This document shows positions 42,826 through 54,800 of a DNA stretch of 64,000 nucleotides, one piece after another. Position 1 is the first letter of the stretch. Every line of letters starts with the position of its first letter. Source of the DNA: Symsagittifera roscoffensis (Eukaryota; Xenacoelomorpha; Acoela; Convolutidae); NCBI RefSeq assembly GCF_963678635.1, contig NC_087066.1:29889301-29953300 (forward strand), read 5' to 3'. A model generated the notes under the pieces. The model searched no databases. It saw only the letters and a list, made by a program, of their open reading frames with translations, and was not told the DNA's origin. Position numbers and translations under genes: made by a program.

Positions 42826-43264
42826 TGTGACATCATCCCTTCATGATGTCATTCATTCTAATTAACCATCTGAACCGAATAGATTACATAATTCACCTTG
42901 ATGTTAAAATAGAGCTGCATCATATATTTATTTAACTATGTAAACATTGATGGTAATTAATACCAATCATTGGAGATTTATACCGAGCTACGAATCAATT
43001 GAATAGAGATCAACTTAATAAACTATTCCAATCATGCTCTTACTTGCGCCGATCGACTTGCGAAATATCAGAAGCTAGGAATCGGAACCAGCATCCTTTA
43101 AAGCAAGATAGGTCTTTACCGCTCGAGACATATCTAAATAATGAATCCAATCTAAATACAATTGATAGCCAGTAGTGCTAAATAACATTACCAATTGAAC
43201 AGCTCGCATAACAGTAGACGACAGTATACCCGTATTATCCATCCGCCAGATACGGTATATTATA
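42826..43264 (+). repeat. 3' LTR (439 bp)
   Basis: Same start (TGTGACATCATCCC), same end (GGTATATTATA) and same length as the 5' LTR. AATAAA at 43017-43022 would serve as the polyadenylation signal of the element. It is followed by the TSD CTATA at 43265-43269. Confidence 0.93.
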
Positions 43265-43269
43265 CTATA
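43265..43269. other. Target-site duplication CTATA, right
   Basis: Partner of 32989-32993. The LINE remnant resumes directly after it. Confidence 0.85.
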
Positions 43270-43408
43270 CTACTTCGCGGCACATCTCATTCAGATGTCC
43301 CAAAACGACTAGCTAGCGTCTAAAGACAGCTTCACATGCTTTTAACAGTCTCTACAAAAGCCAGTTCAATATGTGTTCCTTGAACATCGGGTCGACGAAG
43401 TTGATAAC
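43265..43408 (+). pseudogene. Continuation of the LINE remnant split by the LTR element
   Basis: Reading through the empty site gives PYTTSRHISFRCPK in the frame of the segment ending at 32988. After about 20 codons it hits a stop, and the similarity fades before the Penelope-like element begins at 43409. Confidence 0.5.
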
Positions 43409-43741
43409 AAATTTTTGCTAAAAAGTATATTTCAAACGTTTTCGCAACTATGTGCATCGTCAGGATTTTTACAATAAACTACTCTAAATGACGATAAAAC
43501 ATCAATTTACAAATGTTATTTACAATAAATCACATACAATTTGGTTCTAAACCATCATAATAAAAAATTAGCCAATCACAGTTGACCTCTAAATTACTAT
43601 TAAGATTAAAATACTTTTAACCTCTAAAATTAATTAAACATTTTAAAATTAATTTGTCTGGAAGTTTCTGAGTCATAATTTCGATTTAGACATGTAAGTT
43701 TTGAATAAAAAACCAAAAATATTTTGGGACTAAATTTTCAG
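43409..43741 (-). repeat. Penelope pseudo-LTR, left copy
   Basis: Matches 47243-47575 with few differences (for example GACGATAAAAC versus GACAATAAAAC). It overlaps the end of the GIY-YIG frame, whose stop is at 43730. Confidence 0.9.
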
Positions 43742-44098
43742 TGTTAACTCCCTGCTCCTAAACTCATCGCGCGTGTTCAAGCCCGGTTTCTCTTTCCTGA
43801 TATGTATTGCCTCTAGTGTTAGCAATTTTGTTTGGTTGTTTGACCTATCTATAATTTCCCAACTAAGATCTGCGCTATTTCCCTCAAGTTGGCATTGCTG
43901 AAGGTGGAGGCCTACCGGTGAGTCTGCTTTCTTATGTTCCTCAATTCTAGTGGTCAAATGTCGAACAGTTTGTCCGACATAGATGGAAGTGCATCCACTA
44001 CATGACAGTTTATAAACCACTCTTGACTTGAGGTCATTAGAAAATGCTGACTTCAGTGATGGTAAACATGATTGTAGTTCTCTTGTGGTGAAAACCAT
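43730..44098 (-). pseudogene. Penelope-like GIY-YIG endonuclease domain
   Basis: The frame contains VYKLSCSGCTSIYVGQTVRHLTTRIEEH. The GIY-YIG core appears as SIYVGQT, with the conserved Arg in the following helix and a Cys-rich entry (SCSGC) as usual in Penelope-like elements. It is followed by the conserved Glu region LLTLEAIHIRKEKPGLNTR. It is separated from the RT part by an in-frame stop near 44156, so it is not translated as one protein in this copy. Confidence 0.88.
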
Positions 44099-44155
44099 TT
44101 GAACGTTCGTTAATTTTTGTAACCTGTTAGCAAAATATTGGCTCTGGTTACCTCT

Positions 44156-46316
44156 TTACTGCACCATCAGCATTGAGGGCTTCTCATCCTTTGGTGATTG
44201 AACTGACAAACCCCTGTCACTATCCAGGGGCTTGCCTTCACCCTCGATGATCTTGCACAAGGCGTCTGAAGCCACCTTTGCGGACCAATTTTCAGGGTAC
44301 TGATTTGTCAGCCATTGCGCCCTATTAGTTTCCATAGCCTTATCAAATTGCTCCCAGCTAGATGTACTCCTAAAAACCCTGAACCCTGTGTACAGTGCCT
44401 TGGATAACACTACGCTTATACTGAGTTGAGGCGCAGCTTCTATAGTTCAGTATAGTTCCTGTATCTGTTGGTTTTTGATACCAACTGCAAGTTACACGCC
44501 TATCCTGCGATACATTTATGTTCAAATCCAGGAACGGCAAATTCCCCTCCGAATTAGTTTTCTCTAGAGTGAACTGCAAATTTGGATGAAGAGAATTGGC
44601 GGCATCGAGAAGACAACTCGGCTCCCCTCTGACTGTTCTAACAATGTCATCCACATACCTGAGGAACAATTTCACCTGGGGAGTATCCTTCTCCTTGTTC
44701 TTAGCTCGGCAGCAGCTTTCACAGTACCAGACTATCTCGGTTATTGATGCGTATACGTCATCGGATATTTTTCCGCATTTTAGATGATACCAGTTTCGGC
44801 AACTCTCGCATTCAACCCCCTTTGATCTATATGTGACTTTCCTGCTGCAACATGGGCACAAGCCGTTTTTGTCATTAATTTGCTGTACCCCCGTTCCCAC
44901 CGGTTTTTGTTGTCGTAGAGCAAATTCGTATTCTTTCAGCCATAAGTTTGCCAGAATTACAGCGAGGGACGCGCCCATTGCAAAACCCTCAACTTTTACA
45001 TACCATGAATCATTACACTTGAAATATACTTTGCTGACCGCCATATTCAAAAGCCTTTTCATGGTTGCTCTTTGAATTTCAGGAGGAGACTCCTGGCTGT
45101 ACAGCTTCTGTAAAGCAATTTCAATTGCCTCCTTCAGGGGAACGTTGGTGTACAAACTTTTCACATCAAGAGATATTATTTTTTCATCCGGATCTAGAGC
45201 AATGTTTTCTATTTTTTCTCTAGCCTCTTTAGTATTGGTTTCTATATTTGCTCCATCGATGTTGTCAAAAAACTTTGCAAGCATTTTGTTAAGATTCTCT
45301 TACGAGCTGCCGGGAAGTGATAGTACAGGTCGTAGGGGTGTCTCATCCTTGTGTACCTTAGCTAAACCGTACAAACGGGCGGGTTGCCCCCCTGTTGATC
45401 TCATCTTAGAATATAACTGATCACTTATCTCGTCTCTTTTGTTCATGGCTAGTAATTCTTTGTTAAGTTCTTTCTCAATTTTCAGTATCACCTCATCAGT
45501 GGTTGCATCTTTTTTCACAAACTGAGCAGATTGCAACAAGGATTCCAGCTTTGATTCATATGTTTGTTTCCTCATTATGCAAAAACCAACCCCCTATTCA
45601 AAAGGCACAGCCAGCAACCCATTATCTTTGAGATACTTCCTCGTTTTTTCAACGGCTTTGTCTCTTGGGGTTTGCCGTACGTTTTTTGCATATGCCTTTG
45701 CCGCGGCTTCTATTGCACATAACGTTTCACCAGATGTTTTTTGATTTTTCAATTGTGAGAGGAAAATGTCGATATCCGCCAAAAAATGTGTTTCGTTAAA
45801 TTTGTCTCTAATTGGATGCTTGGGGCCCATTGATAGCACTTCATATACCCATTCAGGCAGTTCAATATTATCAGGTACCTTAACTGATCGCTCATTTCTC
45901 CCCCCAAGAGGTTTATCTTGTCTCTCGGACAGTTTTTCTAATTTTTTTCTATGGTTTTCTGATGTTGTCTTTAAGCTTGCCTCAACTTGACGCCTCACGA
46001 ATCGGAAAATGGATGCCCACCACTGTTTGTCAATTTCTTTTTGCACCAGTGATCTTGCTTTCCTTAGCATCTCCTCGTACCTTTTCCTATCTTCATTTGC
46101 CCTAGAAGTTTCAGTCCTTAGTAGTTTCAATTGAAAATTATGCACAGCTTGGTCCGAAAAAACCCCGTTCTCGGGGACCCTAAACTTCAAAAAGTCCGGT
46201 ATTAGATCGTTTTTCAGACATTTTCTCAGAAACTTCAGTCTATGTACAGATACTTGGACTTTTTTAAAGAATTTTAAATAGTCTAACACAATTTTCCAAG
46301 TTAGTTTCCTTTTCAA
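44156..46316 (-). pseudogene. Penelope-like reverse transcriptase with inserted PHD finger, broken by stops
   Basis: Three pieces in one frame (46316-45594, 45575-45300, 45284-44370) and one shifted piece (44410-44156) make up the N-terminus and RT. Motifs seen are PARLYGLAKVHK and LRPVLSLPGSS, then motif A SLDVKSLYTNVP and motif B GFAMGASLAVILANLW. Motif C is LRYVDDI, followed by the thumb LPFLDLNINV...SWYQKPTDT. Between motifs B and C lies a Cys4-His-Cys3 segment: CPCC, ECESC, WYHLKC and WYCESC. This is the PHD-finger spacing. Lesions are a TAG at 45594-45596, a TAA at 45300-45302 and a frameshift near 44390. Without them it would be an ordinary-length Penelope-like RT. Confidence 0.88.
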
Positions 46317-46420
46317 AATTTGTCTGAGTCAAACAGCAGGCAAAAGTACTGTGGTCATTGTTTTGCAGGCCACGAGTAATGAAACTCACAAGGCACAAAG
46401 CAAAACAAATCACACTCTTC

Positions 46421-47059
46421 TCACCCCTGTCTTTGAAGCGCAGACACTTCCTCTGCCCTCAGCTTCTGCTCACGTCTTGCTTTCGCCTTCCTCCTTGTCT
46501 GTGATGGTCTCTGTTGATTGCCCCTGATATTGCCAATCAGCTCTGCCAGCCTTTCTTTGTGTGCCACTACCAATCGCAGAGATTTCAGCTCCAAATCAGC
46601 ACTCTGGTGCAGCTTCAAATATTCCTTGAGCTGCTCCGGGTTGTTTTGCTTGCTCTTGGAGAGTAGTCGTTTTGTAGCTGGAATAATGAGCACCCCTGTG
46701 CCGAGAAGCTGACTAAACAAGTCGGGCGTTCCTTCCCTTCTGCAATAAACGATCGCCAATATCTGCTGCTTCTTCGTCTTCAAATATTTTGTCAGCTCCT
46801 CGACACCGGCTGGGCGATAGTTGTTTGTTCTGTGGCTGCTAATGGTGTTGTTCACCACGTCGTGCCACACAACCACTTTTTTCTCCTTCAGTGGACTGTC
46901 TTCCAGTAGTCGTCGGAGGTTCTTTCCATGGTTCAGCAAGTTGTTATTAAGGGATAGGCCAGGAATTGCTGTAACAAGGCTCTCGTATTGCTTTTTTTCC
47001 CCTGTGTTAAGGGTGTTGATGCTGTGGAACAGGGAGCTAGCTGCTACAATATGAAACAT
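46421..47059 (-). CDS. ORF1 of the Penelope-like element, function unknown
   Basis: An intact 212-residue frame upstream of the RT on the same strand and inside the pseudo-LTR boundaries, so it belongs to the element. It has an alpha/beta-looking N-terminal part with VVVWHDVVNNTISSH, then a Lys/Arg/Gln-rich C-terminus (RRKAKARREQKLRAEE) that could bind nucleic acid. The VVVWHDVVNN block faintly recalls the GxND block of SGNH hydrolases, but I would not assign that family. I do not recognise the protein. Confidence 0.6.
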   Translation of the reverse strand: MFHIVAASSLFHSINTLNTGEKKQYESLVTAIPGLSLNNNLLNHGKNLRRLLEDSPLKEKKVVVWHDVVNNTISSHRTNNYRPAGVEELTKYLKTKKQQILAIVYCRREGTPDLFSQLLGTGVLIIPATKRLLSKSKQNNPEQLKEYLKLHQSADLELKSLRLVVAHKERLAELIGNIRGNQQRPSQTRRKAKARREQKLRAEEVSALQRQG

Positions 47060-47242
47060 TTCGGTAACTCAAATAAAAATCGGCCATTTTTTACGTATCG
47101 ATAAAAAAAAACACTATAAAAATTTTCATTACATTGATGAAAATCATTAAAAATTTTTATACTGGCCCTTTAATGGGAAAACAGTTGGAATTTCAAGCTC
47201 TTCGCTTTTTGGTTTATCACGAATTTACAAGTAAAATTGAAG

Positions 47243-47575
47243 AAATTTTTGCTAAAAAGTAAATTTCAAACGTTTTCGCAACTATGTGCATCGTCAGGAT
47301 TTTTACAATAAACTACTCTAAATGACAATAAAACATCAATTTACAAATGTTATTTACAATAAATCACATACAATTTGGTTCTAAACCATCATGATAAAAA
47401 ATTAGCCAATCACAGTTGACCTCTAAATTACTATTAAGATTAAAATACTTTTAACCTCTAAAATTAATTAAACATTTTAAAATTAATTTGTCTGGAAGTT
47501 TCTGAGTCATAATTTCGATTTAGACATGTACGTTTTGAATAAAAAACCAAAAAAATTTTGGGACTAAATTTTCAG
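47243..47575 (-). repeat. Penelope pseudo-LTR, right copy
   Basis: Direct repeat partner of 43409-43741. Immediately joined at 47576 to its own inverted partial copy. Confidence 0.9.
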
Positions 47576-47705
47576 TCCCAAAATATTTTTGGTTTTTTAT
47601 TCAAAACGTACATGTCTAAATCGAAATTATGACTCAGAAACTTCCAGACAAATTAATTTTAAAATGTTTAATTAACTTTAGAGGTTAAAAGTATTTTAAT
47701 CTTTA
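47576..47705 (+). repeat. Inverted partial copy of the Penelope pseudo-LTR
   Basis: Reverse complement of roughly the last 130 bp of the adjacent pseudo-LTR (TCCCAAAATATTTTTGG... matches ...CCAAAAATATTTTGGGA). The two form a large palindrome centred near 47575. This is a known Penelope-like structural feature. Confidence 0.85.
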
Positions 47706-47739
47706 TAAGAAGTTGATAAGACTTGTAGGATATTGTCCA

Positions 47740-50230
47740 AACTGCGCAAAAATAATTCATTTATATGCAAAAATAGTGAGCTCGTGGCTGAGTCTCATTA
47801 TCCGCAGACCGCGAAGTTCTTCCTAAAAACAAGGCTACTATTTTTTTTATCAGATTACGATTGTTTTTATTCAGTAGATGAAAATTATCATATCCACCGG
47901 AGATGGAACAACCCTTTCCCTCAACTCCTATGTTCTCATATTCTGAAAAATGAAATAGATGCTAATTCAATTCAGTCCAAGACATTTCGATAAGCTAAAA
48001 AATAATAAAACTCAGTATTTACAGTCTTCCCCGAGATTCTTCCGGATTTCTGGATCCGGTCGAAGAGCTGACTTCTTGGCGACCACGAAGGGTAGCAGAT
48101 CATCTTCCTAATAGCCCTCGGGATTCTTGAGAATTGCTCCGAATTTGCACATTCGTTACAATTCGGAATGCTCTTTTTTACAATTCGGAATTATTTGTTC
48201 GTAATTTTAAACCAAAAAATGTGTTGAAAACGGAATGGTTCGATTCAGAATGTCAGCAATTGTTGATTAAGAAACAGAATTCACTCAGATCATATCGCAG
48301 TCAAAGCACAAGCAATAATTGGTCAAAGTATCAGTATTTACGTAATCAAATGAGCCAATTGATTAGAAGTAAACAACTCGATCATTCAAAAAATTGTTTT
48401 TCACTTATCAGCACTATCCAACAGAAATGGAATTATATTAACCAAGTTAGAGGTACACGTTCTGGCAACAATCGAATTACAGTTCTACGAAATTCCTTCA
48501 GTGAAATGATAACCCAAGACAAAAAAAATGCCAATCATTAAAAATATATTTTTTCAAACCTAGGCGAATTTTTCGGCGCTAAAAAGCCTCCGAATTACAA
48601 CAAATCTGCCTCTGAATCTGCACCTTTCCATTTTCAACACATTACAGTGAAGCAATGCTTTGATATTGTTAAAAAAATCAATGTTAGTAAACCTCTCGGA
48701 CCTTGTACCGTACCTGCTTGGGCAATCATTGACGGTCAATCAGTTATAGTTCCACATTTAACTTTTGTCATAAATACTTGCTTAGATGAGAACATTTTCC
48801 AGATCGAACTAAAAAACGCACACGTAACCCCTTTGTTTAAAAACGATGACCCAATGGATGCAAAAAATTATCGGCCAATATCAATAACTTGTGCTTTTTC
48901 TAAAATTTTTGAAAAAATTTTACATGCCCAAATAACAGAACATCTTGAGAAATTTCAAATAATGACACCATTTCAATTCGGATTTCGCAAAAACATTTCA
49001 ACACAAGATGCTCTTGTTTATGTGACAGAATTTATTCGAAATCGAATAGATTCAAAAAAAATCTTACATGCAGCTTTATTAGATCTGTCCAAGGCTTTTG
49101 ATTCTATTTCGCATGAAGTTTTAATTGAAAAAATGCTTTCTCTTGGTTTTTCAAATTGAGCAAATGCTTTAATTGCTAGCTTCCTAAACAAACGTGTTCA
49201 AAGAGTAAACGTCAAGGGACTCTTTTCGGACTGGATTGAAATCAAACGAGGTGTCCCACAAGGAACGGTACTTGGTCCGTTGTTTTTCAATTTATATGTT
49301 AATGACATACAAGAGCGATTATATGAAGGTTGTACTTTAGTTCAATATGCTGACGACTGTATGGTTTTTTCCTATTCTATAATTTCTAAGGATGCTTTGA
49401 ATCGATTGCAAAATCACTCAATAATCTAACGGAACTTTTTGCAGAGAACCAATTGAATCTGAATGCATCTAAATCGGAATTTAAAACATTTTGTCAAAAA
49501 AATGATAGCAAAAATGTAGATACTGATACAATAGTAATTAATGGGCATTATGTAGCCAAAAAATCAGAATGCAAAATATTTAGGCCTTATTCTTGATTCA
49601 AGTTTATCTTTTCATGCTCAAATCAAAACAATTCTCCAAAAAATGGCACAAGGAATTAAAACTATAGATACAATTGGACAACAACTGCCGACATTATCAT
49701 TAGTTGCCTTGCTTCATTGTCTTGTTTTATCACATTTAGATTATTCAGCAATATTTTTAATACAAATTAAAGCTACTTTGATGCTATCTCTAGAGAAACA
49801 GTTGAACTGGGCGTTAAAAAGAACATATTTTAGATCAAAATTTAAATCTTCTTCCCTTCTTCGCATTAGCAAATCGTTCATTGGAACCGAGAAAAGAATT
49901 GAGTTAAAGTGTGTAACATACTTATACCAATATCTTCCAAACAAAAAGAAGGCTTTTCATAATACATTGAGACTACCGACTGCCAATTATAGGCTCAACA
50001 AAAGAACGAAACAAATTATTTTTGACAAACATTGTTCAACTGTTTCTCTACAAAAATCATTTTTTCATTTGACTTCTAAAAAATGGAATTCACTGCCCAT
50101 AATTTTGCGCAATTTAGAAAAATCGAGAACACGATTCAAGAAAAAATTCAAAGGATTTTACGTGATTGAATTGAGAAACAATCCAATATGTACAAATACA
50201 AATACGTGGCGTGATTTCCGTTTTTGCTAG
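47740..50230 (+). pseudogene. LINE (jockey/CR1-like) reverse transcriptase, damaged
   Basis: Pieces at 48134-48541, 48647-49159 and 49643-50230, mostly in one frame. They give the pre-RT region and then KNYRPISITCAFSKIFEKI, motif A LLDLSKAFDSISHEVL, motif B GVPQGTVLGPLFF, motif C QYADDCMVF and the C-terminal LVLSHLDYSAIF region. A TGA at 49157-49159 and frameshifts between about 49400 and 49600 inactivate it. No endonuclease domain is recognisable at the 5' end (47740-48130). The 3' end is probably near the (CTT)n tract at 50585-50611. Confidence 0.85.
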
Positions 50231-50584
50231 TTCTATATGTTTTAATTTAGTTTAATTTTCCAAACATTGTTTGAAAGAGAATCTGTATATAATCTGTATA
50301 TACGCTGTTTGTTTGCACTATCTATAAAATTGTTTGTAAAGTTTTAATACCAGCTCGTTCTTAATTCTTAAAACTGATGTGTTTTTAGTTTCCGTAGCTT
50401 CATATATTTTAATCAACCAATTTCTGAACTGTAATCGAACTTGTTTTGTTTTGTTTTGTTTATTGCTTGTTTTCTGATGTTGTGTTTTTGTTTGATGTAA
50501 CCAATGATTTTTAACCAAATTTATTATTTAAACTTTGTTATACTGATGCCTCGGCTTTTTACTGTATAGTAATTCAGGTGTTCT

Positions 50585-50611
50585 TTCTTCTTCTTCTTCT
50601 TCTTCTTCTTC
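50585..50611. repeat. (CTT)n microsatellite
   Basis: Nine TTC/CTT units. It may mark the 3' tail of the LINE ending just upstream. Confidence 0.8.
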
Positions 50612-51836
50612 CGCTGATATCTTCGACTCTAATTTTCTTCGACTCTAAGGCGCGCCCACTTCGAAAACTTAAAAATTATTTCGTCACTCCAGCTTAACCC
50701 TTCCGAAAACGTTCAATTGAACCATTATTACAACTAATGAACATTATGAACTACTGAATAAAGTTTTCGATCATTCTGGTCGAATTTCACAAACTCCCCC
50801 GGACAGCCCGGTCATTGTTCTCAATGAATTTTGAGTAACTTGTCAGATTGGTACAGTGTCATCAAACTGAATTTACAAAATGCCTTAAAAGAGTTTTCAT
50901 CCACATCACATTCGCTCACTACGGGCTACAAGTAGAATCATACTAAATTGCTATAGACTTCTTACTTTTTCCCTAATCTGCACTCTGAGGCTAGGACCTA
51001 AAACAAAAAACCTTTTCCGACTTCTAGTGTCACTGTCTCAAGTTAAAACTTCTTCTCCTACTGTTGAGAAATGTTGGGATACAATACAGTCCAGCCGACC
51101 AACAAACTAAACTGGTCCTGAATAAAAAAATTAAGAATTGCGGTGGTTAGAAAAAACAAGGAAATAATCTCCCTTTTCAAGAGATTACCCGAGTCTTTCA
51201 TGTCAGAACAAAGTGAGCAGTCTTCCTAGTTGATTAAAAACAATGATGCAGTCTGGAATATTTTAAATTTTCTCTCCATTCAAGCCTTTCCAATCAAACA
51301 TTAAGTCTCTCTAAAGCACTAAATAAAGTCACAATGCAAACTTATAAATGCAGCAAATTTTAAACTCAAAAGAACAAAAAGTTTTTTCTTTTCATCAAGA
51401 TTCAATTTCAAGCTTAGTTAGCTTTGTTGCTCATTTGATTTTTTCTCATACAAAACACTTCCTTCACAACCTTCTTCTTCTCACAGCTTTCTTCATTTAT
51501 CTTTTTTAATTTTAGTCGTTTAAAAATTATAAAACTTCTAATTTCTTCTAATCTTTCTTCAGCATCTTGTCATTCGGCTATCGTTTTTGTTCCATCTCCT
51601 CCTCCTGCGACAACGACTCTGCACTTCCGGTTTCTGCGTCTTGCAACACAAACACATCGGTGGCCATTCTGACAATGTTGGCGGCAGTTCTCCAACACCT
51701 CTGCTTTTCTATACTTTGTTTAAAATAAGGTAGAGGGTCTACATTAGTTTCCTTATTTCTGCAGAAACTGTTGTGGCGGCACTAATTCACATTTCTCACC
51801 AAATCTTCCATCAATAATTCTTCCCCTTCTCTTCCA
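50612..51836. other. AT-rich stretch without recognisable genes
   Basis: It separates the LINE from the decayed Ty3-type element. A near-direct repeat CTTCGACTCTAA occurs at about 50622 and 50637. This is where the left-hand (3') LTR of the element to the right would be expected, but I cannot identify one without the other LTR, which is outside the window. Confidence 0.45.
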
Positions 51837-54800
51837 TCACAATTTTTTCACTCCGTCAACGTTCTTTTCACTGCAATAATTACTGCATTTTGATTCGTTA
51901 TGAAAGGTCGATTGAAAGCTTTGGATCCTATGTCTATCTGATACGAATTGCTCATTCTGCTGTGCTTCGACATGCTTTTTGGCATACTCGTACAACCAGG
52001 CAGTCAGTTTGGCTCTGAACCATGGCATCAGTCGTCGTCTGGCACATATTTTTATTAGTTCCATCGGAATGTTCAAGAATTTCCACATTGATTCAAATGA
52101 TCTAAAATTTTTACACAATCGAGATCTCACTTTTGGTTGGTGTTCTCAAGCGTTTGTTCTCAATAACTTGAGCTTCCAGTCATCGAATCGCCATCATAAC
52201 TCCAACTATCACTTTTGTTATGGGCTGTGATGAGTCTGGTAAAACCATGGAGAGCAGCTCTCCAGAGTCCCGGCTCAGCACCAGATTACTTCGCCCGGGA
52301 TACCACCGTGCTTGTTGCAAACAATGGCATGGAAGCTCATCATGTGTGTACATGATGCTTTTCAAATTTCGTTTTCCTGACGCTTCCAGCAGTGTTCCAC
52401 TTCTATCATCACTCGATGGAATTCGTCCCTTTCGTTTACTGCATTGTAATCCGTTGCTGTTGATCCTTTCTACATCTTTCTTCCAAAATCATTAAGTTTC
52501 CCATTAACATATCCAATGAACTTCCTTCCGACTATCGGTTCTAATTCATCCTTGATTCTTTTAGGAACTGCGGCAAACATCTTACAGAGTAACTCGTAAG
52601 ATTTCTCCGACAATCTCGCATTTCCTACCTAATTTGGCACTGTGAAAGCTTGATCTATTATCGTCCTTGTGCTTTTTATGTCCACTGCCACGAAAATTAC
52701 TGGATATCGGATTATGCACATTGGAGCCATCGTCGAGCCTACTAGGTATTGAGCTCAAGACGGTCTGCGATAAGTTTCACTTTGTCTGATGTTCATCTCA
52801 ACTTCTATCGCTTCTCTCTATTTTCCGAAATATTTCTGTTCAGCCTGTAAAACTCCCGGAAAAACTTATGGCCGTGACCATATCATGTTTTTGTTCTAGA
52901 TTCAATAGTCATTCTTAAGAACCAAACAAACTGTAGGATCCTAGTGCAGTCACTAGATTCACTTTAGTTCCTCAATGACAATCTGTGATAGCTCGGTTTC
53001 CGTTCCCGTCTTCATCACTATATTTCCGAACATTATCGTCAGTTCTCTATGCTGTCTCGCAAGTGCTTTTACGCAGTCAAGATCTCCACACATATCACCT
53101 TCTAGTCCACAGATTTTCGCCAGACAGCTATCAGGTTTGACCCAGTCTTCTGATCCTCAGTCAGGCAAATCCACATTTTCTCTCAATTGCCCCTTGAGGC
53201 TGTCGTCATCAAGTTGTAGATGATGTTGAGGTCGAGCACTTTGCAATCTGCAATCAATTCTCTCTGCACATCCTGTGTCGCTCGCAATATTGAATCGACA
53301 ATTAGACACGGGCACCATGATGGCTTCTTTAACTCCCACACTACCATCAAGCTTGTCCTAAGTAATTCATATGAGAACCCAATCCAAACTCCGCTCTGTT
53401 GTCAGGTTTCGGTACAAAAGCTGCAGTCACCTTTTCTTCCAATACAAATCCTAGATTGACTTGCTGACTGGCAACACTTTTCCTGGTTGATATTATCGAC
53501 AACCAGAATTTCAGTAACACTACTATGAAGTAACAATCACGTATGTCCTCATTGATGGAAGGATTGAATGCCATTCGGTTTTTTCCCGACACATAGTGGT
53601 ATGACTTAATTCTGATCGGTCCACAGTACTCACTAGACTTCAGCAGTGCCCCATCGATTTTTTAATGAGCCTAAGCTCCTTATTCGAGAATCTTTGGATT
53701 TAATCGATCTTTCTCAGGGGTTCTTATTCAGTCACAGTGGCTCGCTTTGGTGAATGTCCCACAGCAATTAAAAGAGCAAAATCTTTGCCAATTCACTGCC
53801 TTCTTTCATCATTTTCATACAGGTAACTAGTGCTGAGACCGACATCTGCTCCAACATGAACCAGACGTAACAGAGAGCATCTCTCCTCTTTGCACACGCT
53901 ACTGCAGCTTCTTCACACATCATTAAGTCTCTCTAATGCGTCATCAGGAGCACCTTCTCTTATTTCGACCTTTTCCTTTCTTCCCAATTGTACTCTCCCA
54001 TCGTCAGTCCCGTCATACACCAAGCAAGTCTGAGTTGCAGCTCAGTTCTAATGTCGTTATCGCTATCAGAGCATCTATCTTCGATTTAGTTCGCATTTCT
54101 TCTTCGAAATAGCGTATTATCATTGCCCTCCAAGGCAAACTCAGCAATTGATCCACCGTTTCTGTGTGCATTTTGGAAGAGGCTAACGTTGCATATGCCT
54201 TCTGCTTGATCGTTTTGCCCTTGATCACTTCTTCCAGGTAACATTCCATGGCTCTTTTTGTTTTCTAGAGCGACTACATGCCTCTAGCTGAGTTCCTGTT
54301 TTCCATCATTTCCATGTATCCACCGGCGGACTCGTCTATCAAGACTGTGTCCGATACTGTCTATTGGTGGTGTTCTGGGATCAGCTGTGCTACGACGCTC
54401 CCCTTTCGTGGTTCATGCATGATGGCTTGAAATTCCTAAGGTTACTCTCGCCACATTGCCTGAGTATTTTTCCATTTCTAGCGTGACTCCAGTAAGAGTG
54501 CGGTCACTCCTTTTGGAAGAACTGAATCCTGCAATGAATATGAGTGGCACCACCGCTACATCGATCATCGTTTTCGTTGTGTCAGGAAATTTATCATCGC
54601 CTTGCCTTACGTCGACGGCATCTTCTACTCGCTTTCGTTTAGCTGAGTTGACACCTTTCGTTGGAGGCGTAGAGTCCACCTTTCCTGCCAATCTTCATCC
54701 TCATTTCATTGATCATGTCAATCACCATCTTAGATCCCAATGTCCCTTTTTGAGTTTTGGACAGATACACCACTTCCTCGTTGCTTTTTTGATGCGTCAT

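Larger units (their letters stand above)
32994..43264 (+). mobile_element. Intact Ty3/gypsy-type LTR retrotransposon carrying a macro-domain ORF
   Basis: 10,271 bp, with 439-bp LTRs at both ends that I read as identical and a 5-bp CTATA TSD. A TGG-starting primer-binding site directly abuts the 5' LTR. The gene order is gag, protease-RT-RNase H-integrase, then ORF3 with a C-terminal macro domain. gag, pol and ORF3 lie in successive -1 frames, and none carries a premature stop. A 2-kb noncoding tract with 172-bp tandem repeats precedes the 3' LTR. Integrase downstream of RNase H places it with Ty3/gypsy rather than copia. Intact frames and matching LTRs indicate a very recent insertion. Confidence 0.95.
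43409..47705 (-). mobile_element. Penelope-like element, near complete but with disrupted ORFs
   Basis: Bounded by 333-bp direct repeats (43409-43741 and 47243-47575), with an inverted partial copy (47576-about 47705) attached to the right end. This is the pseudo-LTR arrangement typical of Penelope-like elements. It encodes, on the minus strand, a 212-residue ORF1, an RT with a PHD-finger insertion, and a GIY-YIG endonuclease. In-frame stops at 45594-45596 and 45300-45302, a frameshift near 44390 and a stop near 44156 disable it. The direct repeats differ at only a few bases, so it is fairly young. Confidence 0.9.
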
